DNA of 64,000 nucleotides. Source: Clostridium gelidum (GTDB lineage Bacteria; Bacillota; Clostridia; Clostridiales; Clostridiaceae). The stretch's first letter is position 1, and each line of letters opens with the position of its first letter. The notes under the pieces are model-generated. The model saw nothing but the letters and a program-made list of their open reading frames with translations, was not told the DNA's origin and did no database searches. Below are positions 26,372-34,515 of the stretch, one piece after another. A program made the position numbers and the translations under genes. The stretch lies in assembly GCF_019977655.1 (NCBI RefSeq), contig NZ_AP024849.1, positions 691,001-755,000 of the forward strand, given 5' to 3'.

Positions 26372-26626
26372 ATGAATCAAAGATTTTGTAGACGATGTTT
26401 ATTAGATGAGTTATTTGAAGAAAAGGAATATAAACATTTGCAGGACTACATTGAACACTTAGATGAGTACATCAAAACAGAAGATGAGGAATATAAAAAA
26501 AGGCTGGATATATGTAAAGAGTGCGATAATTTAATTAATGGTATGTGTAAGATTTGTGGTTGCTTTGTAGAAATGAGAGCTGCAATTAAAAAGAATTATT
26601 GTCCTAATATAGACAAGCATTGGTGA
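26372..26626 (+). CDS. small zinc-ribbon-like protein (DUF6171-like)
   Basis: This 84-residue protein has an N-terminal CRRC pair and a second group ICKECDNLINGMCKICGCF...NYCP, giving up to nine cysteines that can bind zinc or iron-sulfur. It resembles the DUF6171 family; this is from memory of the pattern. There is no independent ribosome site, and the ATG comes one base after the abfA stop, so translation is probably coupled. A strong terminator follows. Function unknown. Confidence 0.7.
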   Translation: MNQRFCRRCLLDELFEEKEYKHLQDYIEHLDEYIKTEDEEYKKRLDICKECDNLINGMCKICGCFVEMRAAIKKNYCPNIDKHW

Positions 26627-26973
26627 AATTATAAATTATTCATGAGAATAAAGAACATATTAAATAAGACTAATATAAGAAGTAAGATAGGACAAATGAA
26701 TTACTCTTATATTAGTCTTTTTTATGTCTAAAAATATATGGAGATATAAAAATTATAGGACATAATGTATTTGAAGAAAGGAGATATGCTATAATAAAAA
26801 TTAATTGTATTTAAATGCTATAGCTAGATTATACAAGTAAGCAGTTTAATTTAGAAATAGAAGAGGGACCTAAGGTTTAGATGAAATTTTTTGATGAAAA
26901 TTAAAAATAACTACGAATAAATAATAAATACACATGTTATAATATATTTCAATAGATATAGGAGAATGAAATC
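26627..26973. other. gene-free stretch before LacI gene
   Basis: It holds the terminator at 26668-26723 and then A+T-rich DNA. CATGTTATAATATA near 26935 offers a -10 box for the lacI-type gene without a clear -35. Nothing else was seen. Confidence 0.4.
26668..26723 (+). terminator. intrinsic terminator after abfA unit
   Basis: GACTAATATAAGA pairs with TCTTATATTAGTC around a 24-base loop; TTTTTTA follows. Confidence 0.8.
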
Positions 26974-27999
26974 ATGATAACAATAAAAGAAATGTCTAAT
27001 ATTCTTGGAATTAGTTCTACTACCGTTTCCAATGTTATTCACGGGAAAACCAAAGAAGTTTCAAAAGAAACTGTAAAAAAAGTTGAAGAGTTACTAGAGA
27101 AATATGATTATGTTCCTAACATTAATGCAAGGAATTTAGCAACAAATAATTCGAAAATTATTGCAGTGGCAATTAAATCAATAAAAGATGAATATGAGAA
27201 CGTCATTAATGATCCATTTAACAGCGAACTTTTGGGAGCTATCGAAAAGCACATCAGAGCTAGTGGATATTTTATGATGCTTTATATAGCTGATGATATT
27301 TCGGAAATATTGAAATGTGTATCCACTTGGAATGTGGATGGATTGGTTTTTCTTGGTGTAGATGAAGATGACTGTAAGAAAATTAAGAAAAAATACAAAA
27401 AGCCGATGGTTTTTATTGATAGTTACTTTTATGACGGAATTACAGACTTTGTAAATGTGGGGTTGGAAGATACTCAGGGTGCTTATGAGATGACGAAGTA
27501 TTTAATTGAATGTGGACACAAAAAAATTGGTTTTTTTACAGATAACTGTGTGGGACTATGTTATCAAAGACTTATTGGTTATAAAAAGGCCTTAAAAGAA
27601 TATGGTATCAATTTCAATAAAGAAGATGTTATTATTATAAAGCAAATAGAAGGAAATTTTGATGCTAGTTTGCAGGAAATTTATAAATTATCTGAAAACT
27701 ACACAGCATTTTTTTGCATGTCTGATTATTATGCAGTAAAGGTTATGAATTATATGACTGACAGAGGAAAAAAGATACCTGATGAATTTTCTATTGTAGG
27801 TTTTGATAATATTTTTTATGGAGAAATATGCAGACCATCATTAACAACAGTTCATCAAGATATCAGTCGAAAGGGAGAAGTTGCTATAGAATATTTAGTA
27901 GCGATGATTCAAGGGAAAGAACCAGAAAACAGAATGGTAATGTTGCCTACTAGGCTGGTAATTCGTAACACAGTTAAAAATTTAAACGTAAGTGAATAA
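26974..27999 (+). CDS. LacI-family repressor of the alpha-glucoside locus
   Basis: This 341-residue protein has the N-terminal LacI helix-turn-helix (ITIKEMSNILGISSTTVSNVIHGK) and hinge (NARNLATNNSKIIAV), then a periplasmic-binding-like sensor domain ending TTVHQDISRKGEVAIEYLVAMI. It lies directly before the sugar ABC transporter genes. Two similar palindromes bracket that transporter's promoter, so repression relieved by an alpha-glucoside is the likely role. Ribosome site AGGAGA. Confidence 0.9.
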   Translation: MITIKEMSNILGISSTTVSNVIHGKTKEVSKETVKKVEELLEKYDYVPNINARNLATNNSKIIAVAIKSIKDEYENVINDPFNSELLGAIEKHIRASGYFMMLYIADDISEILKCVSTWNVDGLVFLGVDEDDCKKIKKKYKKPMVFIDSYFYDGITDFVNVGLEDTQGAYEMTKYLIECGHKKIGFFTDNCVGLCYQRLIGYKKALKEYGINFNKEDVIIIKQIEGNFDASLQEIYKLSENYTAFFCMSDYYAVKVMNYMTDRGKKIPDEFSIVGFDNIFYGEICRPSLTTVHQDISRKGEVAIEYLVAMIQGKEPENRMVMLPTRLVIRNTVKNLNVSE

Positions 28000-28006
28000 G
28001 ATAGAA

Positions 28007-28046
28007 AGTCAGGATAAACGCATAAAAGTTTATCCTGGCTTTTTAT
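28007..28046 (+). terminator. intrinsic terminator after LacI gene
   Basis: AGTCAGGATAAAC pairs with GTTTATCCTGGCT; TTTTATA follows. Confidence 0.85.
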
Positions 28047-28115
28047 ATAAAGTACATGTAATTTATTATGTTAAAGTAAATGTAAAAAATAATTGAAGTA
28101 AAAGTGAATTTTAAA

Positions 28116-28129
28116 CTTACGCGCAAAAG
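28116..28129. promoter_or_regulatory. upstream LacI-type operator (O1)
   Basis: CTTACGCGCAAAAG matches the core of the downstream palindrome CTTATGCGCATAAG at 12 of 14 positions. It lies just upstream of the -35 box, and the centres of the two sites are 62 bp apart, about six helical turns. Confidence 0.55.
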
Positions 28130-28132
28130 TAC

Positions 28133-28161
28133 TTGTATATATGAGAACATTGTGATATGAT
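28133..28161 (+). promoter_or_regulatory. promoter of alpha-glucoside transport operon
   Basis: TTGTAT (28133-28138) and TATGAT (28156-28161) are separated by 17 bases and bracketed by the two operator-like sites. Confidence 0.6.
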
Positions 28162-28175
28162 AATCTTGTAAAATG

Positions 28176-28193
28176 ACCTTATGCGCATAAGGT
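28176..28193. promoter_or_regulatory. LacI-type operator (O2)
   Basis: ACCTTATGCGCATAAGGT is a perfect 18-base palindrome with the CG centre typical of LacI-family sites. It starts about 8 bases after the expected transcription start. Confidence 0.75.
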
Positions 28194-28226
28194 AAAAATA
28201 AAATAATAATATATGGGGGGAAAAAT

Positions 28227-29519
28227 ATGAGAAAAAAATTATTAGCAACATTGTTAGCAAGTACCATGATAATTGGTTCTTTGACAGGTTGTGGAAGCAG
28301 CCCAAGTCAAAATAGTTCTGACTCTAAAACATCAACAAGTAATAGTGGAGCAATTCGTATGGTAAACACAAAAATTGAGATTGATAAACAACTAAAGGAA
28401 TTTGCTAAGAAATACCAAGAAAAAACAGGTCAACAAGTGGACATTGAATCTATTGGGGGCGGTGTTGATGTTAATGGACAACTTAAAAATTATCTAGCAG
28501 CAGGTAATATGCCAGATATCTATGCATTTGGACCAGATTCTTACAGTTCATTTAAAGATTATTTAACAGATTTAAGTGATCAGTCATGGGTTAAGGATAC
28601 AGATTTTGCTTTTAAGGGCGAAAATGATAAGGTTTACGGTTTTCCGTTTGCTATTGAGGGAATTGGTGTTGTATACAATGCTGATATTTTAAAGAAAGCA
28701 GGCGTGGATCCAAAGAGCCTAACTAATATAAACGCTTACAAAGAGGCATTCAAAAAAATTGATAGTATGAAATCTGAACTTGGAATTCAAGCAGTTGCTT
28801 CTGTGGCAGCAGAATCAGGTCAAATGAACTGGTCAACTGGAAACCATATGTTTGGTGCGTATTTATCAGAAGGTTTAGCACGAACTGATAAAACATATAT
28901 TAATATGTTAAATAAAGGGAAATTGGATGATGCACGTTTAGGAGAATTTGCTGATTATGTAAAACTGTTGTTTGATAATGCAGATCCAAACGTTTTGATA
29001 TCTGGTACTTATGATGATCAACTGGCATTATTTGCACAAGGAAAAACAGCTTTTATTACTCAAGGAAACTGGATTGATCCTTCTTTACCAACTTATAATG
29101 TGAAATTTGATGTTGGTATGGCGCCACCTGCATTTTCAACAAAAGATACACCAGGCATTTTAGCAGATGCGCCAGCTTATTGGGGAATTTACAGCGAAAG
29201 TAAGAAAAGTGATGCATGTAAAGAATTTCTTAAGGCTTTTGTTTCCACAGAAGAGGGACAAAACTGCCTAATTAAAGATTGTGCTATGGTTTCACCATAT
29301 AAATCAAGTACAATTAAGCCTACAGCACCTTTAGCACTAAGTGTGTCTAATTATATTAATGAAGGTAAAACCTATGCTTGGGATTGGGCACATATGAAGG
29401 AAGGTATTGCTATGAATGCTACCGGATCTGTTTTTGAATTATATGCAAAAAAACAATTAGACAAACAAGGTTTTACAGATATGATGAAAACAGCAGTTGC
29501 TGATTATGTAGCAAAATAA
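28227..29519 (+). CDS. ABC sugar-binding lipoprotein
   Basis: This 430-residue protein has a lipoprotein signal peptide (lipobox LTGC, Cys22) and an extracellular solute-binding protein family 1 fold (GNMPDIYAFGPDSYSSF, FPFAIEGIGVVYNADILKKAG, GKTAFITQGNWIDPSL, SEEGQNCL-like end). It is anchored outside the membrane and feeds the two permeases that follow. The enzymes behind it point to isomalto- or malto-oligosaccharides. Strong GGGGGG ribosome site. Confidence 0.92.
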   Translation: MRKKLLATLLASTMIIGSLTGCGSSPSQNSSDSKTSTSNSGAIRMVNTKIEIDKQLKEFAKKYQEKTGQQVDIESIGGGVDVNGQLKNYLAAGNMPDIYAFGPDSYSSFKDYLTDLSDQSWVKDTDFAFKGENDKVYGFPFAIEGIGVVYNADILKKAGVDPKSLTNINAYKEAFKKIDSMKSELGIQAVASVAAESGQMNWSTGNHMFGAYLSEGLARTDKTYINMLNKGKLDDARLGEFADYVKLLFDNADPNVLISGTYDDQLALFAQGKTAFITQGNWIDPSLPTYNVKFDVGMAPPAFSTKDTPGILADAPAYWGIYSESKKSDACKEFLKAFVSTEEGQNCLIKDCAMVSPYKSSTIKPTAPLALSVSNYINEGKTYAWDWAHMKEGIAMNATGSVFELYAKKQLDKQGFTDMMKTAVADYVAK

Positions 29520-29538
29520 TTATTGAAACCTGTAATTT

Positions 29539-29570
29539 ATATATGCTACTTTTAAAAAAGTAGCATATAT
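29539..29570 (+). other. intra-operon hairpin
   Basis: ATATATGCTACTTTT is followed by its near-perfect complement between the binding-protein and permease genes. Such hairpins often stabilise the upstream mRNA and set the higher level of the binding protein. Confidence 0.6.
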
Positions 29571-29638
29571 TCACAATTAAATTGTTTATATAGCAGAGAT
29601 TAATTATATTGGCAAAACATTTAAAAGGGGGAAAAGGC

Positions 29639-30679
29639 GTGAATGTAAATATGAAGCGGACGCTTTCTATTGTAGGAATAGTGATGGGTATTGTGTCTAT
29701 GGCTTTCGCACTCTATCTGGATTTTGCAGGTAGCCAAAACACAATGCGTGGAAATATATTAATAGTAGGTGCTTTACTAGAGATTTTTGGTGTTTATAGT
29801 TTTCCTACTAAGAAACATCGTATGGTGATTAATATTTTATTTCTATTTCCATTGTTGTTTACATTTCTAATTACTGTGCTAATACCGTTTGTATGTGGTA
29901 TCTTTTATTCTTTTACGAACTGGAATGGAATTAAATTTACAGAATTTGTTGGATTGAGTAATTATATTACTATGTTTAAGTCTCAGGATTATGTATATTC
30001 TTTTGTAGTCACCTTTATTTTCACAGTTATTAATATGATTTCTGTTAATGTAGTGGCATTTGCTTTGGCATTACTCTGTACATCTAAGGTAAAAGGAAAG
30101 AATTTGTATCGTGCGGCTTTCTTTATCCCAAATTTGATTGGTGGTATTGTGCTTGGTTATGTGTGGCAGTTTATTTTTAACAAAGTATTCACAATTATCA
30201 TAAGTGGTAGTCCATCTATGCTTACTAATCCGAATATGGCATTAATTGCAATTTTGATGGTTAGCACTTGGCAGTATGCAGGATATATTATGATGATTTA
30301 TGTTACAGGATTGCAGAATGTTCCAAAGGATATTATGGAGGCAGCTAATGTAGATGGTGCAAATCCACTAGTGACTTTATTTAAAATTAAGGTTCCAATG
30401 ATTGCCAATACCTTTACAGTATGTATCTTTTTAACGCTAGTTAATTCTTTTAAGCAATTTGACTTAAACTTGTCAATTACTAATGGTGCTCCTAGTAGAA
30501 TTTTAGCTGGTAAAGCTGTACAGTCAACGGAATTTTTAGCTTTGAATATTTATAATACTGCAATTGGTAAAAATCAGTATGCAATGGGTCAGACAAAGGC
30601 GGTTATATTCTTTATTATTCTGTCAATTATATCATTAACCCAAGTATACATCAGTAAGAAGAAGGAGGTAGAGGTATAA
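29639..30679 (+). CDS. ABC sugar permease, MalF-like
   Basis: This 346-residue protein has about eight hydrophobic segments. Two N-terminal spans precede the usual six-span core (FLFPLLFTFLITVLIPFVCGIFYSF). The EAA loop is EAANVDGANPLVTLFKIKVPMI. Start choice: the upstream TTG at 29609 precedes the AAAGGGGG site, so GTG at 29639, seven bases behind it, is preferred. The stop overlaps the start of the next permease gene (TAATG). No ATPase gene is present in the locus. Confidence 0.9.
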   Translation: MNVNMKRTLSIVGIVMGIVSMAFALYLDFAGSQNTMRGNILIVGALLEIFGVYSFPTKKHRMVINILFLFPLLFTFLITVLIPFVCGIFYSFTNWNGIKFTEFVGLSNYITMFKSQDYVYSFVVTFIFTVINMISVNVVAFALALLCTSKVKGKNLYRAAFFIPNLIGGIVLGYVWQFIFNKVFTIIISGSPSMLTNPNMALIAILMVSTWQYAGYIMMIYVTGLQNVPKDIMEAANVDGANPLVTLFKIKVPMIANTFTVCIFLTLVNSFKQFDLNLSITNGAPSRILAGKAVQSTEFLALNIYNTAIGKNQYAMGQTKAVIFFIILSIISLTQVYISKKKEVEV

Positions 30680-31536
30680 TGAAAGTAGAAAAAACAAGGA
30701 CTTTGATTGCAGATATTATTGGTATTATTTTGGCATTAGTAATTCTTTTACCTTTTGGTTTGGTAATAATTAACTCAGCCAAGACAAGTGCAGATATCGT
30801 AATCAATCCGATTGGAGTTCCATCTCACTGGGGACAGATGCTGGAGAACTTCAAAAAGGTTGTAAATACCGATAGTTTTAATTACTTTAATTCTTTTCTA
30901 AGTTCTTTATTTATTACTACAGTTTCCCTGGTGCTAGTGTCTGTAGTTTCTGCAATGGCAGCATGGGTACTTTGTCGTAATAAGACTAAATGGTCTGCTG
31001 TTATTTTTATGAGTCTTGTAGCTGCAATGGTTATTCCTTTCCAAGTAGTTATGCTTCCTTTGCTTTCTACGTTTAGGAGTATATCTGATTTTTTTGGAAT
31101 ACCAATGTTACAAAGTTATCAAGGAATCATATTTGCATATCTCGGATTTGGTGGTTCTATGTCAGTATTTATCCTTCATGGATTTATAAAATGTATTCCT
31201 CGTGAATTGGAAGAGGCGGCATGGATTGATGGTTGTAGTCCTGAAGGTACTTTTTTTCGTATTATCCTTCCACTGTTAAAGCCAGTGCAAATGACTATTT
31301 TGATTTTAAATGGTATTTGGATTTGGAATGATTATCTTTTACCATCGTTGATGTTAGGTCTAAACGGTAAGATTAAGACTCTTCCGGTAGCAGTAAGTGC
31401 TTTCGTGGGTTCTTATGTAAAACAGTGGGATTTAATTCTTTCGGCAGCATTTCTTGCGATGATACCAATTGTTATTTTGTTCTTGTTTGCGCAAAAACAG
31501 ATTATTAACGGTATGGTAGACGGAGCAATTAAATAG
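30679..31536 (+). CDS. ABC sugar permease, MalG-like
   Basis: This 285-residue protein has six membrane spans and the EAA motif EEAAWIDGCSPEGTFFRIILPLLKP. It forms the heterodimeric channel with the preceding permease; its start codon overlaps that gene's stop by one base. The missing ATP-hydrolysing subunit is probably a shared MsmK/MalK-type protein encoded elsewhere, as is common in Firmicutes. Confidence 0.92.
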   Translation: MKVEKTRTLIADIIGIILALVILLPFGLVIINSAKTSADIVINPIGVPSHWGQMLENFKKVVNTDSFNYFNSFLSSLFITTVSLVLVSVVSAMAAWVLCRNKTKWSAVIFMSLVAAMVIPFQVVMLPLLSTFRSISDFFGIPMLQSYQGIIFAYLGFGGSMSVFILHGFIKCIPRELEEAAWIDGCSPEGTFFRIILPLLKPVQMTILILNGIWIWNDYLLPSLMLGLNGKIKTLPVAVSAFVGSYVKQWDLILSAAFLAMIPIVILFLFAQKQIINGMVDGAIK

Positions 31537-31545
31537 CATATATTT

Positions 31546-31707
31546 CCGCCTATTAGAAAAGAGCTAGAATAATTAATGAAAAACTATGTTTAAATAATCA
31601 ATTTAGATGTATATATTGTACCAACATTTCTTGGAGATAATACTGGAATTACAGGATGTTTGCTTTTAGCTCAAAAAGTAAAGGTGGATGAGAATAATGA
31701 ATTTTAA
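31546..31707 (+). pseudogene. ROK-family sugar kinase/regulator, C-terminal relic
   Basis: One frame reads PIRKELE, stop, LMKNYV, stop, then INLDVYIVPTFLGDNTGITG and CLLLAQKVK. This matches the end of ROK proteins (LG(N/D)xAGIxGAxxLA). Two nonsense codons (31570-31572 and 31591-31593) and the absence of the rest make it a relic. A ROK N-terminal piece lies at 34420-34503, on the far side of the GH31 gene. Confidence 0.6.
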
Positions 31708-31845
31708 AGCATGTTGTACAGGAGTACAAAATATAGGCATTCCAGCAGATAATATTGAAAAAAAGTTTTGTTTTATGAAGAAATGGGATTTGATAAAGTC
31801 TATGAGACTTATAACGGGAGTGCAAATCAAAAAGTGTTGGAATAA
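31697..31845 (+). pseudogene. VOC/glyoxalase-family protein, frameshifted fragment
   Basis: ATG 31697 begins MNFKACCTGVQNIGIPADNI, the start of a VOC-fold protein. After the run of A residues near 31760 the matching sequence continues in another frame (VLFYEEMGFDKVYETYNG, SANQKVLE) and then stops. The second half of the usual 120-150 residue protein is missing. Confidence 0.6.
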
Positions 31846-31859
31846 TGGAGGAAATAGTT

Positions 31860-34232
31860 ATGGACAAATGTAAACAAGAAAAACATATCTTTGGAAAGTT
31901 ATTAAGTTATGAAGTTGAGGAAAATGCAATTAATGTTAAGTTTGAACAAAAAAAAGTATTTGTGAAAATAGTAAATTCTTATATTATTAATTTTTTTGCT
32001 CCTTTATTTAGAGAAGAAAGAAATTCAAAAGCAGTTGAATTTCTAAAAGATAGCCATTATGACTTTGATGTTGAAAATATAGAAAACGGAATTCAAATTT
32101 CCACAGAAAAATTAAAGGTTAAGATCTATGATGAATTTAAAGTTGATATTTATGATAAAGAAGGAACATTATTATGTGCAGATTATAGAGGAGAAAAAGA
32201 TCCATTTATAAGAAGAACTGGAGATTATCAGCTTGCAGAGGCAGAAGGTCATAATCTTAATGTGGATTCAGACCTCAAGGTATATGTATCAAAACAAATG
32301 GAAGATGATATGTACTTTTATGGACTTGGAGAAAAGAGTGGTCACTTAAATAAAAAGGGATATCACTATGTAAATTGGAATACAGATGATCCGAAGCCTC
32401 ATGGAGAAACTTTTGATAGACTTTATAAGTCAATTCCATTTTTAATTACACTAAATAAAGAAAATGCTTTTGGCATATTTTTTGATAATCATTTTGAAAC
32501 TCATTTTGATATGGGAAGAGATAATTCTAAATATTACTATTTTGCTGCAGCTTCCGGTAATTTAGATTATTACTTTATTTATGGACCGTCAGTTAAGAAT
32601 GTGGTTGAAGGATATACTAAAATTACTGGGAATATGCCACTACCTCAAATGTGGACTCTTGGATATCAACAATGTAGATGGTCATATGATAATGAAGAAA
32701 GGCTTATGGAAATTGCAAATAGCTTTAGAGAAAAGGGAATACCTTGTGATACATTATACTTAGATATAGACTATATGGATGGTTATAGAGTATTTACTTG
32801 GAATAACGAGAGATTTGAAAATCCCGAGGCAATGATTAAAAAGCTAAATAGTATGGGATTTAAAGTGGTAACTATAATAGATCCAGGTGTTAAGGTTGAT
32901 AAAGGATATAAGATTTATGATGAAGGTCTTAAAAATGGATATTTTGCAACAGATAAGGAAGGTATAACATATGTAAATGAAGTTTGGCCAGGTGATTCTG
33001 TTTATCCTGATTTCTTAAATTCAAAGGTTAGAAAATGGTGGGCAGGAAACCAAAAAATTATGACGGATACTGGTGTAAGTGGTATTTGGAATGATATGAA
33101 TGAGCCAGCAAGCTTTAGAGGACCACTTCCAGATGATGTTATGTTTGATAATGATGGAATTCCTGTTACTCATAAAGAAATTCATAATGTTTTTGGACAT
33201 ATGATGGCTAAAGCTACATATGAAGGCTTAAAGAAAGAAACTGGAAAGAGACCATTTATAGTGACTAGAGCATGTTATTCGGGAACTCAAAAATATTCAA
33301 CTGTATGGACTGGGGATAATCAAAGTACATGGGAACATTTAAGGATGTCAATTCCAATGCTCATGAATCTTGGACTTAGTGGAATGGCCTTTTGTGGAAC
33401 TGATGTAGGTGGCTTTGGGCATGACTGTAGTGCAGAATTGTTAAGCAGATGGGTTCAAGTTGGAACATTTACTCCACTATTTAGAAATCATTCAACCATG
33501 GGAACAAGAGATCAAGAACCTTGGGCTTTTGATGAAAATACAGAAGAAATTAATAGAAAGTATATAAAATTACGTTATAAATTACTTCCTTATATATATG
33601 ATACTATGTGGAATTGTAGTAAGTCTGGAGCTCCAATTATAAGACCATTACTATTTAACTATCAAAATGATAAGAATACTTATGAAATTAATAATGAATT
33701 CCTTTGTGGAGATAATATCCTAGTTGCACCAGTTGTTGAACAAGGAGTAAAAGGAAGAATGGTTTATCTTCCAGAAGGTGAAACTTGGATAGATTATTGG
33801 ACAAAAGAAGAATATAAAGGTGGACAATATGTAATAAAAGAAACACCATTAGATACTTGTCCAATATTTATTAAAGGTGGGGCTGTAATTCCAATAGGAA
33901 AAGAGCAAAACTACATTGGTGAAAAACAAGCTGATAAATTAACAGTAGAAGTCTACTTATGTAATGAAAATACAGAAACAAAATATCACCACTATATTGA
34001 TGATGGAGAAAGCTTTAAATATCAAGTAGGAGAATTTAATAATTACAAAATAAAAGTAATAAACAATGAAAAAGTTGAAATAAAATTTAAGGTAATAGAT
34101 CATGAATATGATGATAAATATGAAAATATAGAATTTATTCTTCATAATTTAAATGGAAAGATCTTAATTATAAATGGAGAAGCTGTGAAAGTTGTAGATG
34201 GAAAAGCTATTATTTCTAATCCTGCAAAATAA
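31860..34232 (+). CDS. GH31 alpha-glucosidase
   Basis: This 790-residue cytosolic enzyme has the GH31 signatures LGYQQCRWSY, DTLYLDIDYMDGYRVFTW and the nucleophile IWNDMNEPA (D412), with the acid/base expected about 70 residues later near FIVTRACYSGTQKYSTVWTGDN. It releases glucose from alpha-1,4/1,6 oligosaccharides delivered by the ABC transporter. ATG 31860 is used because GGAGG is at 31847-31851; an ATG at 31845 overlaps that site. The gene starts right after the VOC relic. Confidence 0.92.
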   Translation: MDKCKQEKHIFGKLLSYEVEENAINVKFEQKKVFVKIVNSYIINFFAPLFREERNSKAVEFLKDSHYDFDVENIENGIQISTEKLKVKIYDEFKVDIYDKEGTLLCADYRGEKDPFIRRTGDYQLAEAEGHNLNVDSDLKVYVSKQMEDDMYFYGLGEKSGHLNKKGYHYVNWNTDDPKPHGETFDRLYKSIPFLITLNKENAFGIFFDNHFETHFDMGRDNSKYYYFAAASGNLDYYFIYGPSVKNVVEGYTKITGNMPLPQMWTLGYQQCRWSYDNEERLMEIANSFREKGIPCDTLYLDIDYMDGYRVFTWNNERFENPEAMIKKLNSMGFKVVTIIDPGVKVDKGYKIYDEGLKNGYFATDKEGITYVNEVWPGDSVYPDFLNSKVRKWWAGNQKIMTDTGVSGIWNDMNEPASFRGPLPDDVMFDNDGIPVTHKEIHNVFGHMMAKATYEGLKKETGKRPFIVTRACYSGTQKYSTVWTGDNQSTWEHLRMSIPMLMNLGLSGMAFCGTDVGGFGHDCSAELLSRWVQVGTFTPLFRNHSTMGTRDQEPWAFDENTEEINRKYIKLRYKLLPYIYDTMWNCSKSGAPIIRPLLFNYQNDKNTYEINNEFLCGDNILVAPVVEQGVKGRMVYLPEGETWIDYWTKEEYKGGQYVIKETPLDTCPIFIKGGAVIPIGKEQNYIGEKQADKLTVEVYLCNENTETKYHHYIDDGESFKYQVGEFNNYKIKVINNEKVEIKFKVIDHEYDDKYENIEFILHNLNGKILIINGEAVKVVDGKAIISNPAK

Positions 34233-34272
34233 GGATATTAAACTATAAAATGAAATAATCAATAATTAGTAG

Positions 34273-34370
34273 TTAGGCATATGAAAGAAAATAACAAGTC
34301 AAAAATGCCATGTATATTTTGTCTTAAGATTAGTAGCATACTGACTTGTTATTTTTTAAAATATGCCTAA
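34273..34370. repeat. TTAGGCACA-family miniature element, copy B
   Basis: The left end TTAGGCATAT..AAATAACAAGTC and the right end GACTTGTTAT..ATATGCCTAA pair over about 28 bases. The GGCAT/ATGCC change is matched at both ends. It lies between the GH31 and chemoreceptor genes. Confidence 0.75.
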
Positions 34371-34419
34371 ATTCTATGTAAGTTTAAAGTAAGAATAGCA
34401 CTTATGCGGAGTTGTAGAA

Positions 34420-34503
34420 ATGAAAGAATATATATTTGGTGTAGATATTGGAGGAACAACTGTTAAACTTAGTTTATTTAAAATAGAAGGACAGTTATTA
34501 GAG
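34420..34503 (+). pseudogene. ROK-family N-terminal relic, in frame with chemoreceptor
   Basis: The frame begins MKEYIFGVDIGGTTVKLSLF, a well kept ROK phosphate-1 motif (DIGGTxxK), and after about 28 residues runs without a stop into the chemoreceptor. No other ROK motif follows, so it is the 5' stub of a lost kinase or regulator gene. Confidence 0.65.
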
Positions 34504-34515
34504 GGAGATGTTTCT

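Noticed and set aside
31688..31873. 61-codon frame before the GH31 gene
   Set aside because: Only its first third is VOC-like; the rest is the wrong frame after a shift, so it is reported as a pseudogene instead.
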